64,000 nt of DNA, from NCBI RefSeq assembly GCF_001713395.1, contig NZ_CP016451.1:1-64000 (forward strand). The letters run 5' to 3'. Every line of letters starts with the position of its first letter. Position 1 is the first letter of the stretch. The translations under genes were made by a program, and so were the position numbers. This DNA is from Sinorhizobium sp. RAC02 (GTDB lineage Bacteria; Pseudomonadota; Alphaproteobacteria; Rhizobiales; Rhizobiaceae). Under the pieces are notes generated by a model, which made no database searches, was not told the DNA's origin, and saw only the letters and a list, made by a program, of their open reading frames with translations. Positions 8,689 through 17,957 of this stretch are shown here, in pieces.

Positions 8689-9429
8689 ATGAACGTTCTG
8701 ATCGTCTACGCCCATCCGGAGCCCACATCCTTCAACGGCGCGATGCGGGACCTTGCGGTCGAGAGCCTGACCGCGCAGGGCAATTCGATCGAGGTTTCCG
8801 ACCTCTATGCCATGGGGTGGAACCCCGTCGCCGGACCGGGCGACATCGATGGTCCTCATTCGCTTGCCACGCGCTTCAGCCTCGCGCGCGAACAGACCGT
8901 TGCGATGGAGAACGGCACCATTGCCGCCGACATCGCTGCGGAACAGGCCAAGCTGACCCGTGCGGATCTGGTAATCTTACAGTTCCCGGTCTGGTGGTTC
9001 AGCATGCCGGCAATCCTGAAGGGCTGGGCAGACCGGGTGTTTGCGCGCGGCTTTGCCTATCTGCCGGGCCGCAAATACGATACCGGCATGTTCAAGGGAA
9101 AACGCGCACTCGTCGTCGCCACCACGGGCACTTCGGCCGATACCTACGCGCCGGACGGGATCGACGGCGATATCCTGACCGTGCTCTGGCCCATCCACAA
9201 CGGCCTGCTTCGTTATACCGGCTTCGACGTCCTGCCGCCCTACCTTGCCTACATGCCCGCCCGCGAGGACGACGAAACGCGCGCCAAACAGCTGGCAGAC
9301 TATCGCCAGCGGCTTGAAACCATCGCAGAGACCCCGCATCTATTCTTCCATCCGGCAGAGGATTACGGCGCAAACGAGCGGCTGAAGCCGGGCGTACTTG
9401 CCCGTTCCGGGCAGCAGCGAAATGTCTGA
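8689..9429 (+). CDS. NAD(P)H-dependent flavin oxidoreductase (NQO1/MdaB flavodoxin-like fold)
   Basis: About 246 residues beginning MNVLIVYAHPEPTSFNGA, the typical start of the flavodoxin_2/NAD(P)H quinone reductase family. QFPVWWFSMPAILKGWADRV and the following GFAY are also diagnostic. It should reduce quinones or flavin-type acceptors by two electrons. It lies 8 nt after the acyl-CoA dehydrogenase, and its last codons overlap the CoA-transferase start. Its role in the pathway is not clear from sequence; redox balancing or quinone detoxification is possible. Confidence 0.85.
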   Translation: MNVLIVYAHPEPTSFNGAMRDLAVESLTAQGNSIEVSDLYAMGWNPVAGPGDIDGPHSLATRFSLAREQTVAMENGTIAADIAAEQAKLTRADLVILQFPVWWFSMPAILKGWADRVFARGFAYLPGRKYDTGMFKGKRALVVATTGTSADTYAPDGIDGDILTVLWPIHNGLLRYTGFDVLPPYLAYMPAREDDETRAKQLADYRQRLETIAETPHLFFHPAEDYGANERLKPGVLARSGQQRNV

Positions 9430-10546
9430 CACGCCGCTCTCCGGACTTCTGGTCATCGCCATCGAACAGGCGGTGGCCGCCCCTTTGTGCACCGTTCGCC
9501 TGGCCGATGCCGGTGCGCGCGTCATAAAGATCGAGCGCGAGGGCGGCGAGACCGCCCGACACTACGACGCCACCGTGCATGGCACCTCGGCCTATTTCGC
9601 GTGGCTGAACCGTGGCAAGGAGAGCGCTGTGCTGGATCTGAAGGATCAAGCCGACCGTCGCCTCCTCTTCTCCATGCTTGAGCGTGCCGATGTTCTGGTC
9701 CAAAATTTGGTTCCCGGTGCGCTGGCCCGCATGGGCCTCACACCCGCGGTCATTGCCGAACGTTTCCCCAAGCTGATTGCTGTTTCCATCAACGGTTACG
9801 GGCAGGATACGGCCTACGCGCCGATGCGGGCCTATGATATGCTGGTGCAGGCCGAAAGCGGCATCTGCGCGGTGACCGGGACGCCGGACACGCCCTCGAA
9901 GATCGGCGTGTCCGCCGCAGATATCGCCACCGGTATGAACGCCCACGCGGCCGTGCTGGAAGCCTTGATCGACCGCAACACGAGTGGCCGCGGCCGGCAA
10001 ATCGAAATCGCCATGTTCGACAGCATGGCCGACTGGATGGCGGTGCCGCTCCTGCATTTCGAACATGCAGGACGGGAAACCGGCCGCTATGGCCTGTCTC
10101 ATGCCTCGATCTATCCCTATCGCCCCTTCGATTGCCGGGATGGCACCGTGATCATGGCAACGCAAACCAACGGCGAATGGGCAAGGCTCTGCGAGACCGT
10201 GATCGGTCGGCCAGAGCTGGCAGCACATCCCGATTTTGCGACGAACGCGCTGCGGGTGGCCAACCGCGCCGCACTCGACCGTGAACTCGAGCCCGCCTTC
10301 GCCCGCCTATCCGTCACGGACGCCATCGCACGTCTGGAAGCGGCGGGCGTGGCATGGGCGCGCTATAGCGAGGTGCAAGATCTTGCGTCGCATCCCGCGC
10401 TGCGCCGCGTGGAGGTCACCCTGGCTGATGGCCGGAAAGCCACCATGCCGCGGCCGGCCGGACGCGATGGCGGCTTCCACCCCGGCCCCGTCCCTGGCCT
10501 CGGCACGCAGACCGCGGCTGTCCGGTCCGAATTCCTGCCTGCCTAG
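9422..10546 (+). CDS. CaiB/BaiF family CoA-transferase (class III), itaconate CoA-transferase-like
   Basis: About 374 residues from the ATG at 9422, which overlaps the preceding stop by 8 nt. Family features: ADAGARVIKIEREGGETAR near the N-terminus, then RAYDMLVQAESGICAVTG with the catalytic Asp at about residue 139. Class III transferases move CoA between carboxylates through an aspartyl-CoA anhydride. Next to a MaoC-like hydratase and a CitE-like lyase this matches the known Ict-Ich-Ccl order of chemistry (itaconyl-CoA, citramalyl-CoA, acetyl-CoA plus pyruvate). Family is certain; the itaconate assignment is contextual. Confidence 0.88.
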   Translation: MSDTPLSGLLVIAIEQAVAAPLCTVRLADAGARVIKIEREGGETARHYDATVHGTSAYFAWLNRGKESAVLDLKDQADRRLLFSMLERADVLVQNLVPGALARMGLTPAVIAERFPKLIAVSINGYGQDTAYAPMRAYDMLVQAESGICAVTGTPDTPSKIGVSAADIATGMNAHAAVLEALIDRNTSGRGRQIEIAMFDSMADWMAVPLLHFEHAGRETGRYGLSHASIYPYRPFDCRDGTVIMATQTNGEWARLCETVIGRPELAAHPDFATNALRVANRAALDRELEPAFARLSVTDAIARLEAAGVAWARYSEVQDLASHPALRRVEVTLADGRKATMPRPAGRDGGFHPGPVPGLGTQTAAVRSEFLPA

Positions 10547-10578
10547 AGCGGGTTTTCGGGCAAAACAAAAGATAGGGC

Positions 10579-11427
10579 ATGCGAATGGAGAAAGCTGCAA
10601 CAGACCAATCCGACTTCAGCGCCTGGATCGGCCGCGTGGAGGAAGCGCCGGCCGAGGTGCTGACGCCGCGCCTTCTGGATCGGTTCCGGGCCTCGCTTGC
10701 CCCGCATCTAGCTGCAAACGGAGGCGTTCCGGCGGGAATCCACTGGTGCCTGTCCCCACCCGCCGTCGATGGTGCCGAACTCGGTCCCGATGGCCATCCG
10801 GCGAAGGGCGGCTTCCTGCCTCCCGTCCCCCTCCCACGACGCATGTGGGCGGGCGGCGATATCACGTTTCTCGACCCCTTGCGCGAGGGCGACGCGGTGA
10901 CCCGAACCTCGCGCATCGAGGATGTCCAAACTAAGACCGGACGAAGCGGGACGCTTTGCTTCGTCGCCGTCCAGCACGAATTCACCACCGCACGCGGCGT
11001 CGCCCTTCGCGAGCGGCAGGACATCGTCTATCGCGCCGCCGCCACCGCTCCGGCACCCGCCGCCGCCGCCGATGGCCGAACAGGCGCCGAGGCGGAATGG
11101 GCGGTGAAGGTCGATGCCGTGCTTCTGTTCCGGTATTCCGCGCTGACCTTCAATGGCCACCGCATCCATTATGACGAACCCTATGCACGCGAGGTCGAGT
11201 TCTATCCCGGGCTGGTGATTCACGGCCCGCTCCAGGCGACCCTCCTTTTGAACCTGGCGATTAGCCAGGGCGGCAGCCTGCCGCAGCGCTTCACGTTCCG
11301 CGGCATCAGCCCGGCCTGCGGCCCGCAGATCTTGCGTGCGCGTGCCTGGAAGACCGATGGCGGCTTTGACCTTGCCACCGAAACTGCATCTGGCGTGACC
11401 GCGATGAAGGCAACTGCGATATGGTGA
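10579..11427 (+). CDS. MaoC-like (hot-dog fold) enoyl-CoA hydratase, itaconyl/mesaconyl-CoA hydratase-like
   Basis: About 282 residues with two hot-dog halves. The N-terminal half (KGGFLPPVPLPRRMWAGGDI) resembles FAS1-type dehydratase domains. The C-terminal half has HRIHYDEPYAREVEFYPGLV followed by HGPLQATLL, the hydratase signature. This double hot-dog arrangement is known from mesaconyl-C4-CoA and itaconyl-CoA hydratases. Expected reaction: hydration of a branched dicarboxylic enoyl-CoA to citramalyl-CoA. Its 3' end overlaps the lyase start. An ATG two codons downstream (10585) is an equally possible start. Confidence 0.8.
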   Translation: MRMEKAATDQSDFSAWIGRVEEAPAEVLTPRLLDRFRASLAPHLAANGGVPAGIHWCLSPPAVDGAELGPDGHPAKGGFLPPVPLPRRMWAGGDITFLDPLREGDAVTRTSRIEDVQTKTGRSGTLCFVAVQHEFTTARGVALRERQDIVYRAAATAPAPAAAADGRTGAEAEWAVKVDAVLLFRYSALTFNGHRIHYDEPYAREVEFYPGLVIHGPLQATLLLNLAISQGGSLPQRFTFRGISPACGPQILRARAWKTDGGFDLATETASGVTAMKATAIW

Positions 11428-12236
11428 CGTTCCACCCCCTCATTGCGCCGCTGTTCGTTCCCGCAACGCGCCCCGACCGGTTTCGCAAGGCTGCCGATAG
11501 CGGCGCCGATGCCATCATCGTCGATCTGGAAGACGCAGTGCCGGCCGGCGAGAAAGAGCGCGCAAGGGATGCGCTTGCCAATGGCCCACTGAATGGCCTT
11601 GCGGTTCCAATATTTCTACGCATCAACAGCGGGACGACGCCATGGCATGATCGCGATCTTGCCGCCGCCGGCAGGCTCCCTATTGCCGGTATCATGCTGC
11701 CGAAAACCGAAAGGACCAGCGACCTCGCACTTGTTGCCCGAAGCCTTGGCCCGGATGTTCCGGTAATCGCCCTGGTCGAGACAGCACTTGGCGTTGCAAA
11801 CGTGCACCAGATCGCCAAAGCCCCCAACCTTGCTCAGATTGCCTTCGGGTCCGTGGATTTTGCCTTGGATATCGCAGCCGCGCACGAGCGCGACAGCCTC
11901 GCCTTCGCGCGCGGCCAGATCGTGCTGTACTCGCGCGTCTGCGGCCTTCCCGCACCGCTCGATGGCGTGACGGTCACCACCGGAGACCCATCCGCACTGG
12001 CCGCCGACAGCGCACACGCCGCAGCAATGGGCTTTGGTGGAAAGCTCGCCATTCATCCCGCCCAGATTGGGCCTATACAGAATGCATTCCGCCCTTCGCC
12101 GCAGGATGTGGACTGGGCCAACCGGGTCCTTGCCGCCGAACGCGCGGCTGGCGGGGTAGCGACGCAGCTCGACGGCGTCATGATCGATACGCCGATCAGC
12201 GAACGAGCGCGCCGACTACTTGCGAAAGCAAAATGA
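11421..12236 (+). CDS. CitE/HpcH-type CoA-ester lyase, citramalyl-CoA lyase-like
   Basis: About 271 residues. FVPATRPDRFRKAADSGADA followed by IIVDLEDAVP is the CitE/malyl-CoA lyase signature with the metal-binding Glu/Asp. IALVETALGV and IAFGSVDFALDI supply the other conserved Glu and Asp. It is a stand-alone TIM-barrel aldolase expected to split a 3-hydroxyacyl-CoA into acetyl-CoA and an oxo acid. It overlaps the hydratase gene by 7 nt, so the two are translationally coupled. Last gene of the operon; it converges on trbI. Confidence 0.87.
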   Translation: MVTFHPLIAPLFVPATRPDRFRKAADSGADAIIVDLEDAVPAGEKERARDALANGPLNGLAVPIFLRINSGTTPWHDRDLAAAGRLPIAGIMLPKTERTSDLALVARSLGPDVPVIALVETALGVANVHQIAKAPNLAQIAFGSVDFALDIAAAHERDSLAFARGQIVLYSRVCGLPAPLDGVTVTTGDPSALAADSAHAAAMGFGGKLAIHPAQIGPIQNAFRPSPQDVDWANRVLAAERAAGGVATQLDGVMIDTPISERARRLLAKAK

Positions 12237-12365
12237 AGCTCGAGAGGGTGTGAGAATCAACTGGAAAACGCGGCACGGATCAAATCGAAGGCCTTAGTGC
12301 TGAATATGGTCATCGCCCTCGATGTGGGTGGTAGCATTAAAAGGCATTGAACGGCAGACCAGTGT

Positions 12366-13688
12366 TTAGTCTCTGTAACTGCCCGGGAAAACTATGTCCT
12401 GATCGACAAGGACATTGAACTTGTAGCCGGGTCGGATTTCCAACGTCGGCTGAACGTCCATGTTACGCTGGATGGTCCGATCAGCCACCCGCCCGAACGT
12501 CTCTGCGAAATTCCGCCGCGTCGCATCCGAGGCCGTGTCCTGGGTCGCGAGCGTCGAACTTTCCGGAACGGCCATGTCGATCCCCGTTCCGATCAGGGCA
12601 ATCAGCACCGCCGAGCCGAACGTTTTCAGATAATGGTTGTTCACCTTGTCGCTGAAACCGCCATACCCTTGCGCGTCCGTCCCCGACATTCCACCGATTT
12701 GCAGTGTAGAGCCGTTCGGGAAAATGATGTCGGTCCACACGACCAGAACGCGTTTCTGACCAAAAGACACCTTGCTGTCATAGCGACCAAAAAGCTTCGT
12801 CCCTTGCGGGATCAGCAGACGATGGCCGGTGGCGCTGTCGAAGACGTTCTGGCTTACCTGGGCGGTGATCCGGCCGGGAAGATCTGAATTGACGCCCGTG
12901 ATCAGTGTTGCCGGAATGACCGAACCGCGCTTTAGCTCGAAGGGCGATTGTTGGGGCACGACACGGTTCGGCAAGTAGCCAAGCTCTTTCAGGTCGGCAT
13001 TGAAGAAATCCTCCTTGGCGCCTTGGGCATTGGGATCAACGTTTTGACCACCGAGCCCGGCGCGCAACGCGGCCGCATAGAGATCGGGACCACTTGCCGT
13101 GTTCGCTGAAGTCGTTGCGGCTCTTGCCGCCGTGTCTGCGGTCGCATCATGCGTTTCAGCACGCCCGTCCAATTTGCCGCGATCGATGGCAAGCGGCGCA
13201 TCATAGGCAGCATTGTTCGCCTGCAGGCGGGCCATCCGCTGGCGTTGCTGCTCACGTAAAACCTGCTCCTGTTGTTCTCGCTGGAGACGAGCCCGCCAGA
13301 CCGCTTCCGCTTCGAGGTCCTGACCGCGCTGCTGCACCTCGCGTTGGCCTGGCTGTGGTGTGAAGGGATTGCTAGCTTTTTGGTCGACTTGTTTCGTCTC
13401 GACCGGCGTCGGCTGGAAGGTGGTCTGCTGCTGCGGCTCGCCGATAATACCGTCGGTGACGCCGCGTTTGATCTGGTCGGCATAGGTTGAGGCCGGGTTG
13501 CCCGAACTGGTCTCCGGGCCGTTATCCTTGACGAAGTACAGCCCGCGCGAGGCGAGCCCGTAGAAAATGACGCCAAGGAACGCGACCGCCAGGACGACAA
13601 TGACGACGACCGGCAGGCGGTTGATCCGTTTGATGCCGGATTGCGCCTGGCTAATCTGCGCGCCGCCGAGATTGAGAGATTGCACCAC
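12366..13688 (-). CDS. trbI: Conjugal transfer protein TrbI (VirB10-like T4SS core)
   Basis: About 440 residues. A short cytoplasmic N-terminus is followed by one membrane segment (LPVVVIVVLAVAFLGVIFY), a Gln/Pro-rich periplasmic linker and a VirB10-type C-terminal beta-barrel domain (PQGTKLFGRYDSKVSFGQKR). It links inner and outer membranes in the mating channel. The GTG at 13688 is preferred because AAGGAGG lies just upstream; a GTG at 13703 overlapping the trbH stop (GTGA) is the alternative. It is the last gene of the traI-trb operon, as in Ti plasmids. Confidence 0.92.
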   Translation of the reverse strand: MVQSLNLGGAQISQAQSGIKRINRLPVVVIVVLAVAFLGVIFYGLASRGLYFVKDNGPETSSGNPASTYADQIKRGVTDGIIGEPQQQTTFQPTPVETKQVDQKASNPFTPQPGQREVQQRGQDLEAEAVWRARLQREQQEQVLREQQRQRMARLQANNAAYDAPLAIDRGKLDGRAETHDATADTAARAATTSANTASGPDLYAAALRAGLGGQNVDPNAQGAKEDFFNADLKELGYLPNRVVPQQSPFELKRGSVIPATLITGVNSDLPGRITAQVSQNVFDSATGHRLLIPQGTKLFGRYDSKVSFGQKRVLVVWTDIIFPNGSTLQIGGMSGTDAQGYGGFSDKVNNHYLKTFGSAVLIALIGTGIDMAVPESSTLATQDTASDATRRNFAETFGRVADRTIQRNMDVQPTLEIRPGYKFNVLVDQDIVFPGSYRD

Positions 13689-13699
13689 GACGTCCTCCT

Positions 13700-14176
13700 T
13701 CACCCGCGCCGCATGAGCGACAAGGCGCTCGCTGGCGTCGCGCCACTTGCCGTGACGGAATAAGCGCGGCCGAGCTCGACGCTGTTTGTCGATAGACGGG
13801 CCAGCACCTGACCATCGACAGTCAAGATCACATAGGCGAGCGGGATGACGGTTGCGCCGCTATCGGTCTTCTGGTCGGTGACGACAGCGTAACCCCATCC
13901 CTTGAGCGCCGCTTCCAGAGCCTGGCCGAACGGCGAAGTATCAGTCTTCAGCGCAACGGTCGCCTTCCCCGGCCTAATCTGTTCGGCAAGGCGGCTCACC
14001 ATATCGCCGGCGATTGCGCTGGCTGCGGGACCGGAGATTTCCGGCGGTGCGGTGCTGGAAACGAGCCCTTCTGTCCCTATCGACTGGCATCCGGAAAGAA
14101 GGGCGGCTAGGGCGCAGCCTACGGCAAAGTTGCGGAGGGGTTGCAAGGCGCGCGAATGGGAGAGAAGGATATTCAT
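13700..14176 (-). CDS. trbH: Conjugal transfer lipoprotein TrbH
   Basis: About 158 residues. The N-terminal signal ends in a lipobox (LAALLSGC), so it should be lipid-anchored at the outer membrane. The rest is a small periplasmic domain. Its ATG overlaps the trbG stop (TAATG) and its stop overlaps the possible trbI GTG. Assignment rests on operon position between trbG and trbI, size and lipoprotein signal, which match TrbH of Ti-type systems (VirB7-like role). Confidence 0.88.
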   Translation of the reverse strand: MNILLSHSRALQPLRNFAVGCALAALLSGCQSIGTEGLVSSTAPPEISGPAASAIAGDMVSRLAEQIRPGKATVALKTDTSPFGQALEAALKGWGYAVVTDQKTDSGATVIPLAYVILTVDGQVLARLSTNSVELGRAYSVTASGATPASALSLMRRG

Positions 14177-15039
14177 TATCTCCCTCCCTTTCTGATCGTG
14201 ATCTTCTCCTGTTTCCAGCCAACACCGGAAACGAGCACCGCGCGGTCGATATGGTAGTCGACGACCATCATGTCGCCCTTCATCCGGTAGTTGACGATCC
14301 GGTTCTGCCCGCCAGATGTGACGAAGAGCACCGGCGCATCTTGGCCGGAGATCGAACGTGGAAACTGGATGTAGGTTTTCTGGCCATCGGAATAGACCCG
14401 CGTCGGTCGCCAACCGGCCCTACCCGAAACAGAATAGGAGAAATTCAACTGTTCAGCAGGGACGCCTGCGCCCGGGATGGTGCTTGCTTCGAGCCGTGCA
14501 TTGATGTCAGCGAGCTTTGCCGAAACGTCCTCCGGATATTCGAAACCGACGCGCGCCATATACTGGGTGGAGTGAGACTTGAGCTGGATGTGATAGGTGC
14601 GACGCGACGTTGTCACCACCATAGAGGTCACGAGACCCGGCTCCGACGGTTTGACGATCAGGTGGATCGCCTGGCCGCCCGCAGCGCCCGAAGTCGCGGG
14701 CTCTACTTTCCAGCGCACGGTGTCGCCGACCAGCACGTCGCGGACCACCTCGCCGCCTTGTAATTCAATGTCGCAAACCTGCAGCGGAGAGCAGACGACG
14801 GAGGGCTGCACCTCGCCGTAGAGGAAGATCACCTTTCCGTCGGCACCCTTGGTCACCAAGCCGCGAGACCCTCGCCACTGGGTGGAGATACCCATGCCCT
14901 TTGCTTCGTTGGCCGTGACGCTATCGGCAGCATATGCATGCAGAGGAGCGACCACTGAAGACGCCAACATTGCCGAGGCGAGAGCGCCCGTCAGGGTGGC
15001 CCGTGTTCTTGTGCGCGGGATGATCATGTTCGGGGCCAT
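14176..15039 (-). CDS. trbG: Conjugal transfer protein TrbG (VirB9-like)
   Basis: About 287 residues with a signal peptide ([20 protein letters not shown]). The VirB9/CagX-type body includes [20 protein letters not shown] and ends with [17 protein letters not shown] and [12 protein letters not shown]. It forms the outer-membrane core complex with TrbI and TrbH. ATG 15039 with GAAAGG upstream is preferred over the TTG at 15048 that overlaps the trbF stop. Confidence 0.92.
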   Translation of the reverse strand: MAPNMIIPRTRTRATLTGALASAMLASSVVAPLHAYAADSVTANEAKGMGISTQWRGSRGLVTKGADGKVIFLYGEVQPSVVCSPLQVCDIELQGGEVVRDVLVGDTVRWKVEPATSGAAGGQAIHLIVKPSEPGLVTSMVVTTSRRTYHIQLKSHSTQYMARVGFEYPEDVSAKLADINARLEASTIPGAGVPAEQLNFSYSVSGRAGWRPTRVYSDGQKTYIQFPRSISGQDAPVLFVTSGGQNRIVNYRMKGDMMVVDYHIDRAVLVSGVGWKQEKITIRKGGR

Positions 15040-15044
15040 GCCTT

Positions 15045-15722
15045 TCAAAGCTGTGCGGTCCAGTCGAAGTCGCGGAGGTAAAGACCGATGGGGTTAACGC
15101 GAATGACGCCCTCGTCCTGCGGTGGGGTGAGTGTCACGGTGGCGATGCCGCGGAAACGGCGGACGGCGGTTTCCTTGCCGCGCCGGTCGCGCTCGAATTC
15201 GGTCCAGTCCAGCTGGTAGCTCTGGTTCGACAACGCGACGATATTGTTGACCTCGATGGCAACGGTCGAGTTCTTCGCTTTCTCGAACGGCGAGTTCGAG
15301 CGAAACCAGGCATTGACCTTCTCGGTCGCCGGGTCGGATGTCCTCAGCAGACCATAGGTCCGGTCAATATATTGCTTCTGCACGACGGCGTCCGGAGTCA
15401 CACTGCGAAAGTTCGAGACGAAGCTGCCAAGCGTAGCACGTACCACACGCGGATCGGCGTATTCGATCTGTTGCGGAAAGCCGGCATTGACTGATGTGCC
15501 GAGCTTGTCGACCTCGACGATATAGGGAACGAGCTTGACCTGGGTGCTTTGGTACAGTGCGTAGCCAAAGCCGATCACTGCCATGGTCATGCCGGCGATG
15601 CCGACGATGCGCCAGGCGGCGGCGGATCTGACGTACGAGCCATAGCGCTCGTTCCATTCGTTGCGGGCGGCGATATAGGGATTGGCAAGATCGGGATTAT
15701 CAAGCGGATTGTGTCCGGCCAT
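15045..15722 (-). CDS. trbF: Conjugal transfer protein TrbF (VirB8-like)
   Basis: About 225 residues: cytoplasmic tail, one transmembrane segment ([20 protein letters not shown]) and a periplasmic VirB8/NTF2-like domain ([20 protein letters not shown]). [18 protein letters not shown] is the typical Trb N-terminus. It is an inner-membrane assembly factor of the T4SS. It starts 17 nt after the trbL stop. Confidence 0.92.
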   Translation of the reverse strand: MAGHNPLDNPDLANPYIAARNEWNERYGSYVRSAAAWRIVGIAGMTMAVIGFGYALYQSTQVKLVPYIVEVDKLGTSVNAGFPQQIEYADPRVVRATLGSFVSNFRSVTPDAVVQKQYIDRTYGLLRTSDPATEKVNAWFRSNSPFEKAKNSTVAIEVNNIVALSNQSYQLDWTEFERDRRGKETAVRRFRGIATVTLTPPQDEGVIRVNPIGLYLRDFDWTAQL

Positions 15723-15739
15723 GGCTGATCGGCCTCCAG

Positions 15740-16930
15740 TTATTTGGTCTCGTTAAGGGGCAGCGGTGGAGGCGGCGATGCGGTCCGTCCCGATTGCTGG
15801 TCGAGTTTGGCATTGGCAAGCCCGAGCAGAGATCCGGCATAGGCGCCGGGTGACCCGACAGCCTTGTCCTTAGCGGCCGAACCGACGGCACCTGCCGCAC
15901 CACCGATGCCTGCCTCCATGCCGCGCATCGCGGCAGTGCCAAGGGATGCTCCCCCTGCCCTTGCCGCGCCTGCTGCCTGAAACCCTCTGCTGGCTGCTGC
16001 CGTCGCCAGAAAGCCTGCGCCCGCGGCAAAAGATGCGGCCTGTCCGCCGTGGCGGATGGCTTCCATGCCACTGGTTACGGAGGCACCCTGGACCACGCCC
16101 TGCAGGATTGGCGGCACATACATGGCGATGACGAAGACGACGACCGATATGCCGGCGATCGCGAGCGTCGTGATGAATTGCTCGGAGGTCGCCGTCGGCG
16201 CTTCAGCCAGGCCGAGCAGGATTTCGGAGCCGATCTTGGCGATCATGACCAGCGCCATCAGCTTCATGCCAACGGAGAACGCGTAGACCAGATATTTGAC
16301 AGCGAAGTCCTTGGTGTAGGACGTGCCGCCCAATCCGAGCATGATCATCCCAGCAAGCAGGCCGACATACATCTCGACCATGACCGAGACGAAGATGGCA
16401 GCAACGAGCGAGAAGCAGACGACGACCACGACCATGGCGAAGACGGCGGCAATCGCCAGCGCATTGTCTTCCCAGAGCCCGAACTTCGCCTGCTCGGACA
16501 TCTTGGTCGCGACGCGGATGCCGGCATCGAATATGTTGGCCGGGGAGGCCGACCCACCGCCGGCGCCGATCTGGTAAAGGCTATCGACCACGGCTTTTGC
16601 GAATGCCGGCCCCTGGTCGAGGATGAAGGCGAAGAGCCCGATGAACATGATGCGTTTCACGAGCTCGGCAAACCAGCTGTCGAGCGAGGCCGCGTTGATA
16701 GCCAACCAAACGGCGGCGATGCCAACCTCGATTCCGGCGAGGATCCAGAACAGCGAGCGCGCCGCATCCATGACCATCGTCTCCCAGCCTTTGGCGGCCG
16801 CAACGACGGAGTTCTCCAGCGTGGTCAGCACTTGACCCTGCTGCGCCAGAACCGGCGTGCTCGCGATGAGGGCGAGGCCGATCGTAACAAGGACAAGGTC
16901 GAGCTTCCGGAAACGGGGAACGATCACCAT
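15740..16930 (-). CDS. trbL: Conjugal transfer protein TrbL (VirB6-like, polytopic)
   Basis: About 396 residues. N-terminal signal-like segment, several hydrophobic helices (for example [20 protein letters not shown], then [20 protein letters not shown]) and a Gly/Ala-rich C-terminal tail ending [11 protein letters not shown]. This matches the TrbL/VirB6 inner-membrane channel component. ATG 16930 overlaps the trbK stop by 7 nt (ATGGTGA). Longer in-frame extensions to 17188 only read trbK in another frame. Confidence 0.92.
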   Translation of the reverse strand: MVIVPRFRKLDLVLVTIGLALIASTPVLAQQGQVLTTLENSVVAAAKGWETMVMDAARSLFWILAGIEVGIAAVWLAINAASLDSWFAELVKRIMFIGLFAFILDQGPAFAKAVVDSLYQIGAGGGSASPANIFDAGIRVATKMSEQAKFGLWEDNALAIAAVFAMVVVVVCFSLVAAIFVSVMVEMYVGLLAGMIMLGLGGTSYTKDFAVKYLVYAFSVGMKLMALVMIAKIGSEILLGLAEAPTATSEQFITTLAIAGISVVVFVIAMYVPPILQGVVQGASVTSGMEAIRHGGQAASFAAGAGFLATAAASRGFQAAGAARAGGASLGTAAMRGMEAGIGGAAGAVGSAAKDKAVGSPGAYAGSLLGLANAKLDQQSGRTASPPPPLPLNETK

Positions 16931-17151
16931 CTCGGCTTCATCTCCTGGCCGCCGCGAATGTCGCGCTCGGCGTTGCCGCCAAAAAACTTCTCCCGGTGAG
17001 CCCGGCGGTCTGCGTCGGATGCAGCTTGCGGTAACGCTTCGCCCGCTCCGGACAGGTGTGCCGCAGGCGGCTGGACCATCCACCTGGCGATCCCGAAACC
17101 GGATGCGATGATCCCCACCACAACGAGGATGATGATGACTCGCGGGCTCAC
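16924..17151 (-). CDS. trbK: TrbK-like entry-exclusion protein, no lipobox Cys
   Basis: A 75-residue protein with one N-terminal membrane helix (VIIILVVVGIIASGFGIARW) and a short periplasmic tail. GTG start at 17151 overlaps the trbJ stop (GTGA). It sits at the trbK position of Ti-type operons. TrbK of RP4 is a lipoprotein, but this one has no cysteine and so is membrane-anchored. Its last ~20 residues (REKFF, DIRGGQ, PRW) closely repeat the C-terminus of TrbJ. Confidence 0.8.
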   Translation of the reverse strand: MSPRVIIILVVVGIIASGFGIARWMVQPPAAHLSGAGEALPQAASDADRRAHREKFFGGNAERDIRGGQEMKPRW

Positions 17152-17957
17152 CAGCGGGGCTCCATCGTCTGTCCGCCGCGGATATCATGCTCGCTTCCGC
17201 TGAAGAATTTTTCCCGGCGCGCCTGGGCGAGATCCTTTTGTGCCTGCTCCGACTGGAACCAGGTGCCCATCATCGTCATCTGTTGAGAAACGAGGCCGCG
17301 CAGCTTTTGCATCTGCGCGACCTGCTGTGCGGCGATTTGGTGTCCAACCTGCAACGCCTTCATCTGCCCGTCGGACGATTCCGACATCGATCGCAGCGAC
17401 GACATCGTGCTTTCCTCGCTGGAGAACTGGTCGGCCGTCAGATTTGCGGCCTTCAAGGTGCCCCCGATCGTATCGCGGTTGGTGTCGGACCAGTTCTGAT
17501 ATGTCGATGAGAAACTTGCTGCATCAGGCAGGTTGCTTTTCATCTCGGCAAAACTTTGGAAACGCTGCTTGAGCACGTCGTCAACATTGCCCATCGAGAA
17601 GGCAACGCCCTGACCCTGCTCCACGACGTTCTGCAGGGTCTTCAGGTCGCTTTCGACCTGACCCCAGATATGATTTGGCAATTGCGCGGTGTTCTGCAGC
17701 ATGTTGTTGTAGATGTTGATCTGGTTCTGGATCTGCTCGGCAAGCTGCGAGATCTGGGTGATCTGATTGTTGACCTGCTCAGTCGACTTGCCGACCAGGG
17801 AAATCAGTTCGGTATTGTTGGCGATCTGTGTCCATTCGGTTGCCTGGCCCGTCACGCCCCCGGCCTCAGCTGAGGCGGGAAGTACGGCGGGGAGAATAAC
17901 GGCAGCCATGGCCATGGCGTGCGCGATGTTATTCGGCAGAAAAAAGTGTCTCGGCAT
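17148..17957 (-). CDS. trbJ: Conjugal transfer protein TrbJ (VirB5-like)
   Basis: About 269 residues with a signal peptide (AMAMAAVILPAVLPASAEA) and a helical, Gln/Asn-rich periplasmic body (VNNQITQISQLAEQIQNQIN), typical of TrbJ/VirB5 minor pilus components. It begins 29 nt inside the 3' end of trbE and ends overlapping the trbK GTG. The C-terminus (REKFFSGSEHDIRGGQTMEP) is nearly repeated in TrbK. Confidence 0.92.
   Translation of the reverse strand: MPRHFFLPNNIAHAMAMAAVILPAVLPASAEAGGVTGQATEWTQIANNTELISLVGKSTEQVNNQITQISQLAEQIQNQINIYNNMLQNTAQLPNHIWGQVESDLKTLQNVVEQGQGVAFSMGNVDDVLKQRFQSFAEMKSNLPDAASFSSTYQNWSDTNRDTIGGTLKAANLTADQFSSEESTMSSLRSMSESSDGQMKALQVGHQIAAQQVAQMQKLRGLVSQQMTMMGTWFQSEQAQKDLAQARREKFFSGSEHDIRGGQTMEPRW

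Noticed and set aside
7670..10228. Minus-strand open frames of over 300 codons across the acyl-CoA dehydrogenase and CoA-transferase genes
   Set aside because: Antisense shadows of confidently identified enzymes, with no recognisable domains.
16049..16999. 316-codon plus-strand frame inside trbL
   Set aside because: Asp/His/Arg-rich low-quality translation antisense to trbL; no ribosome-binding site or family match.
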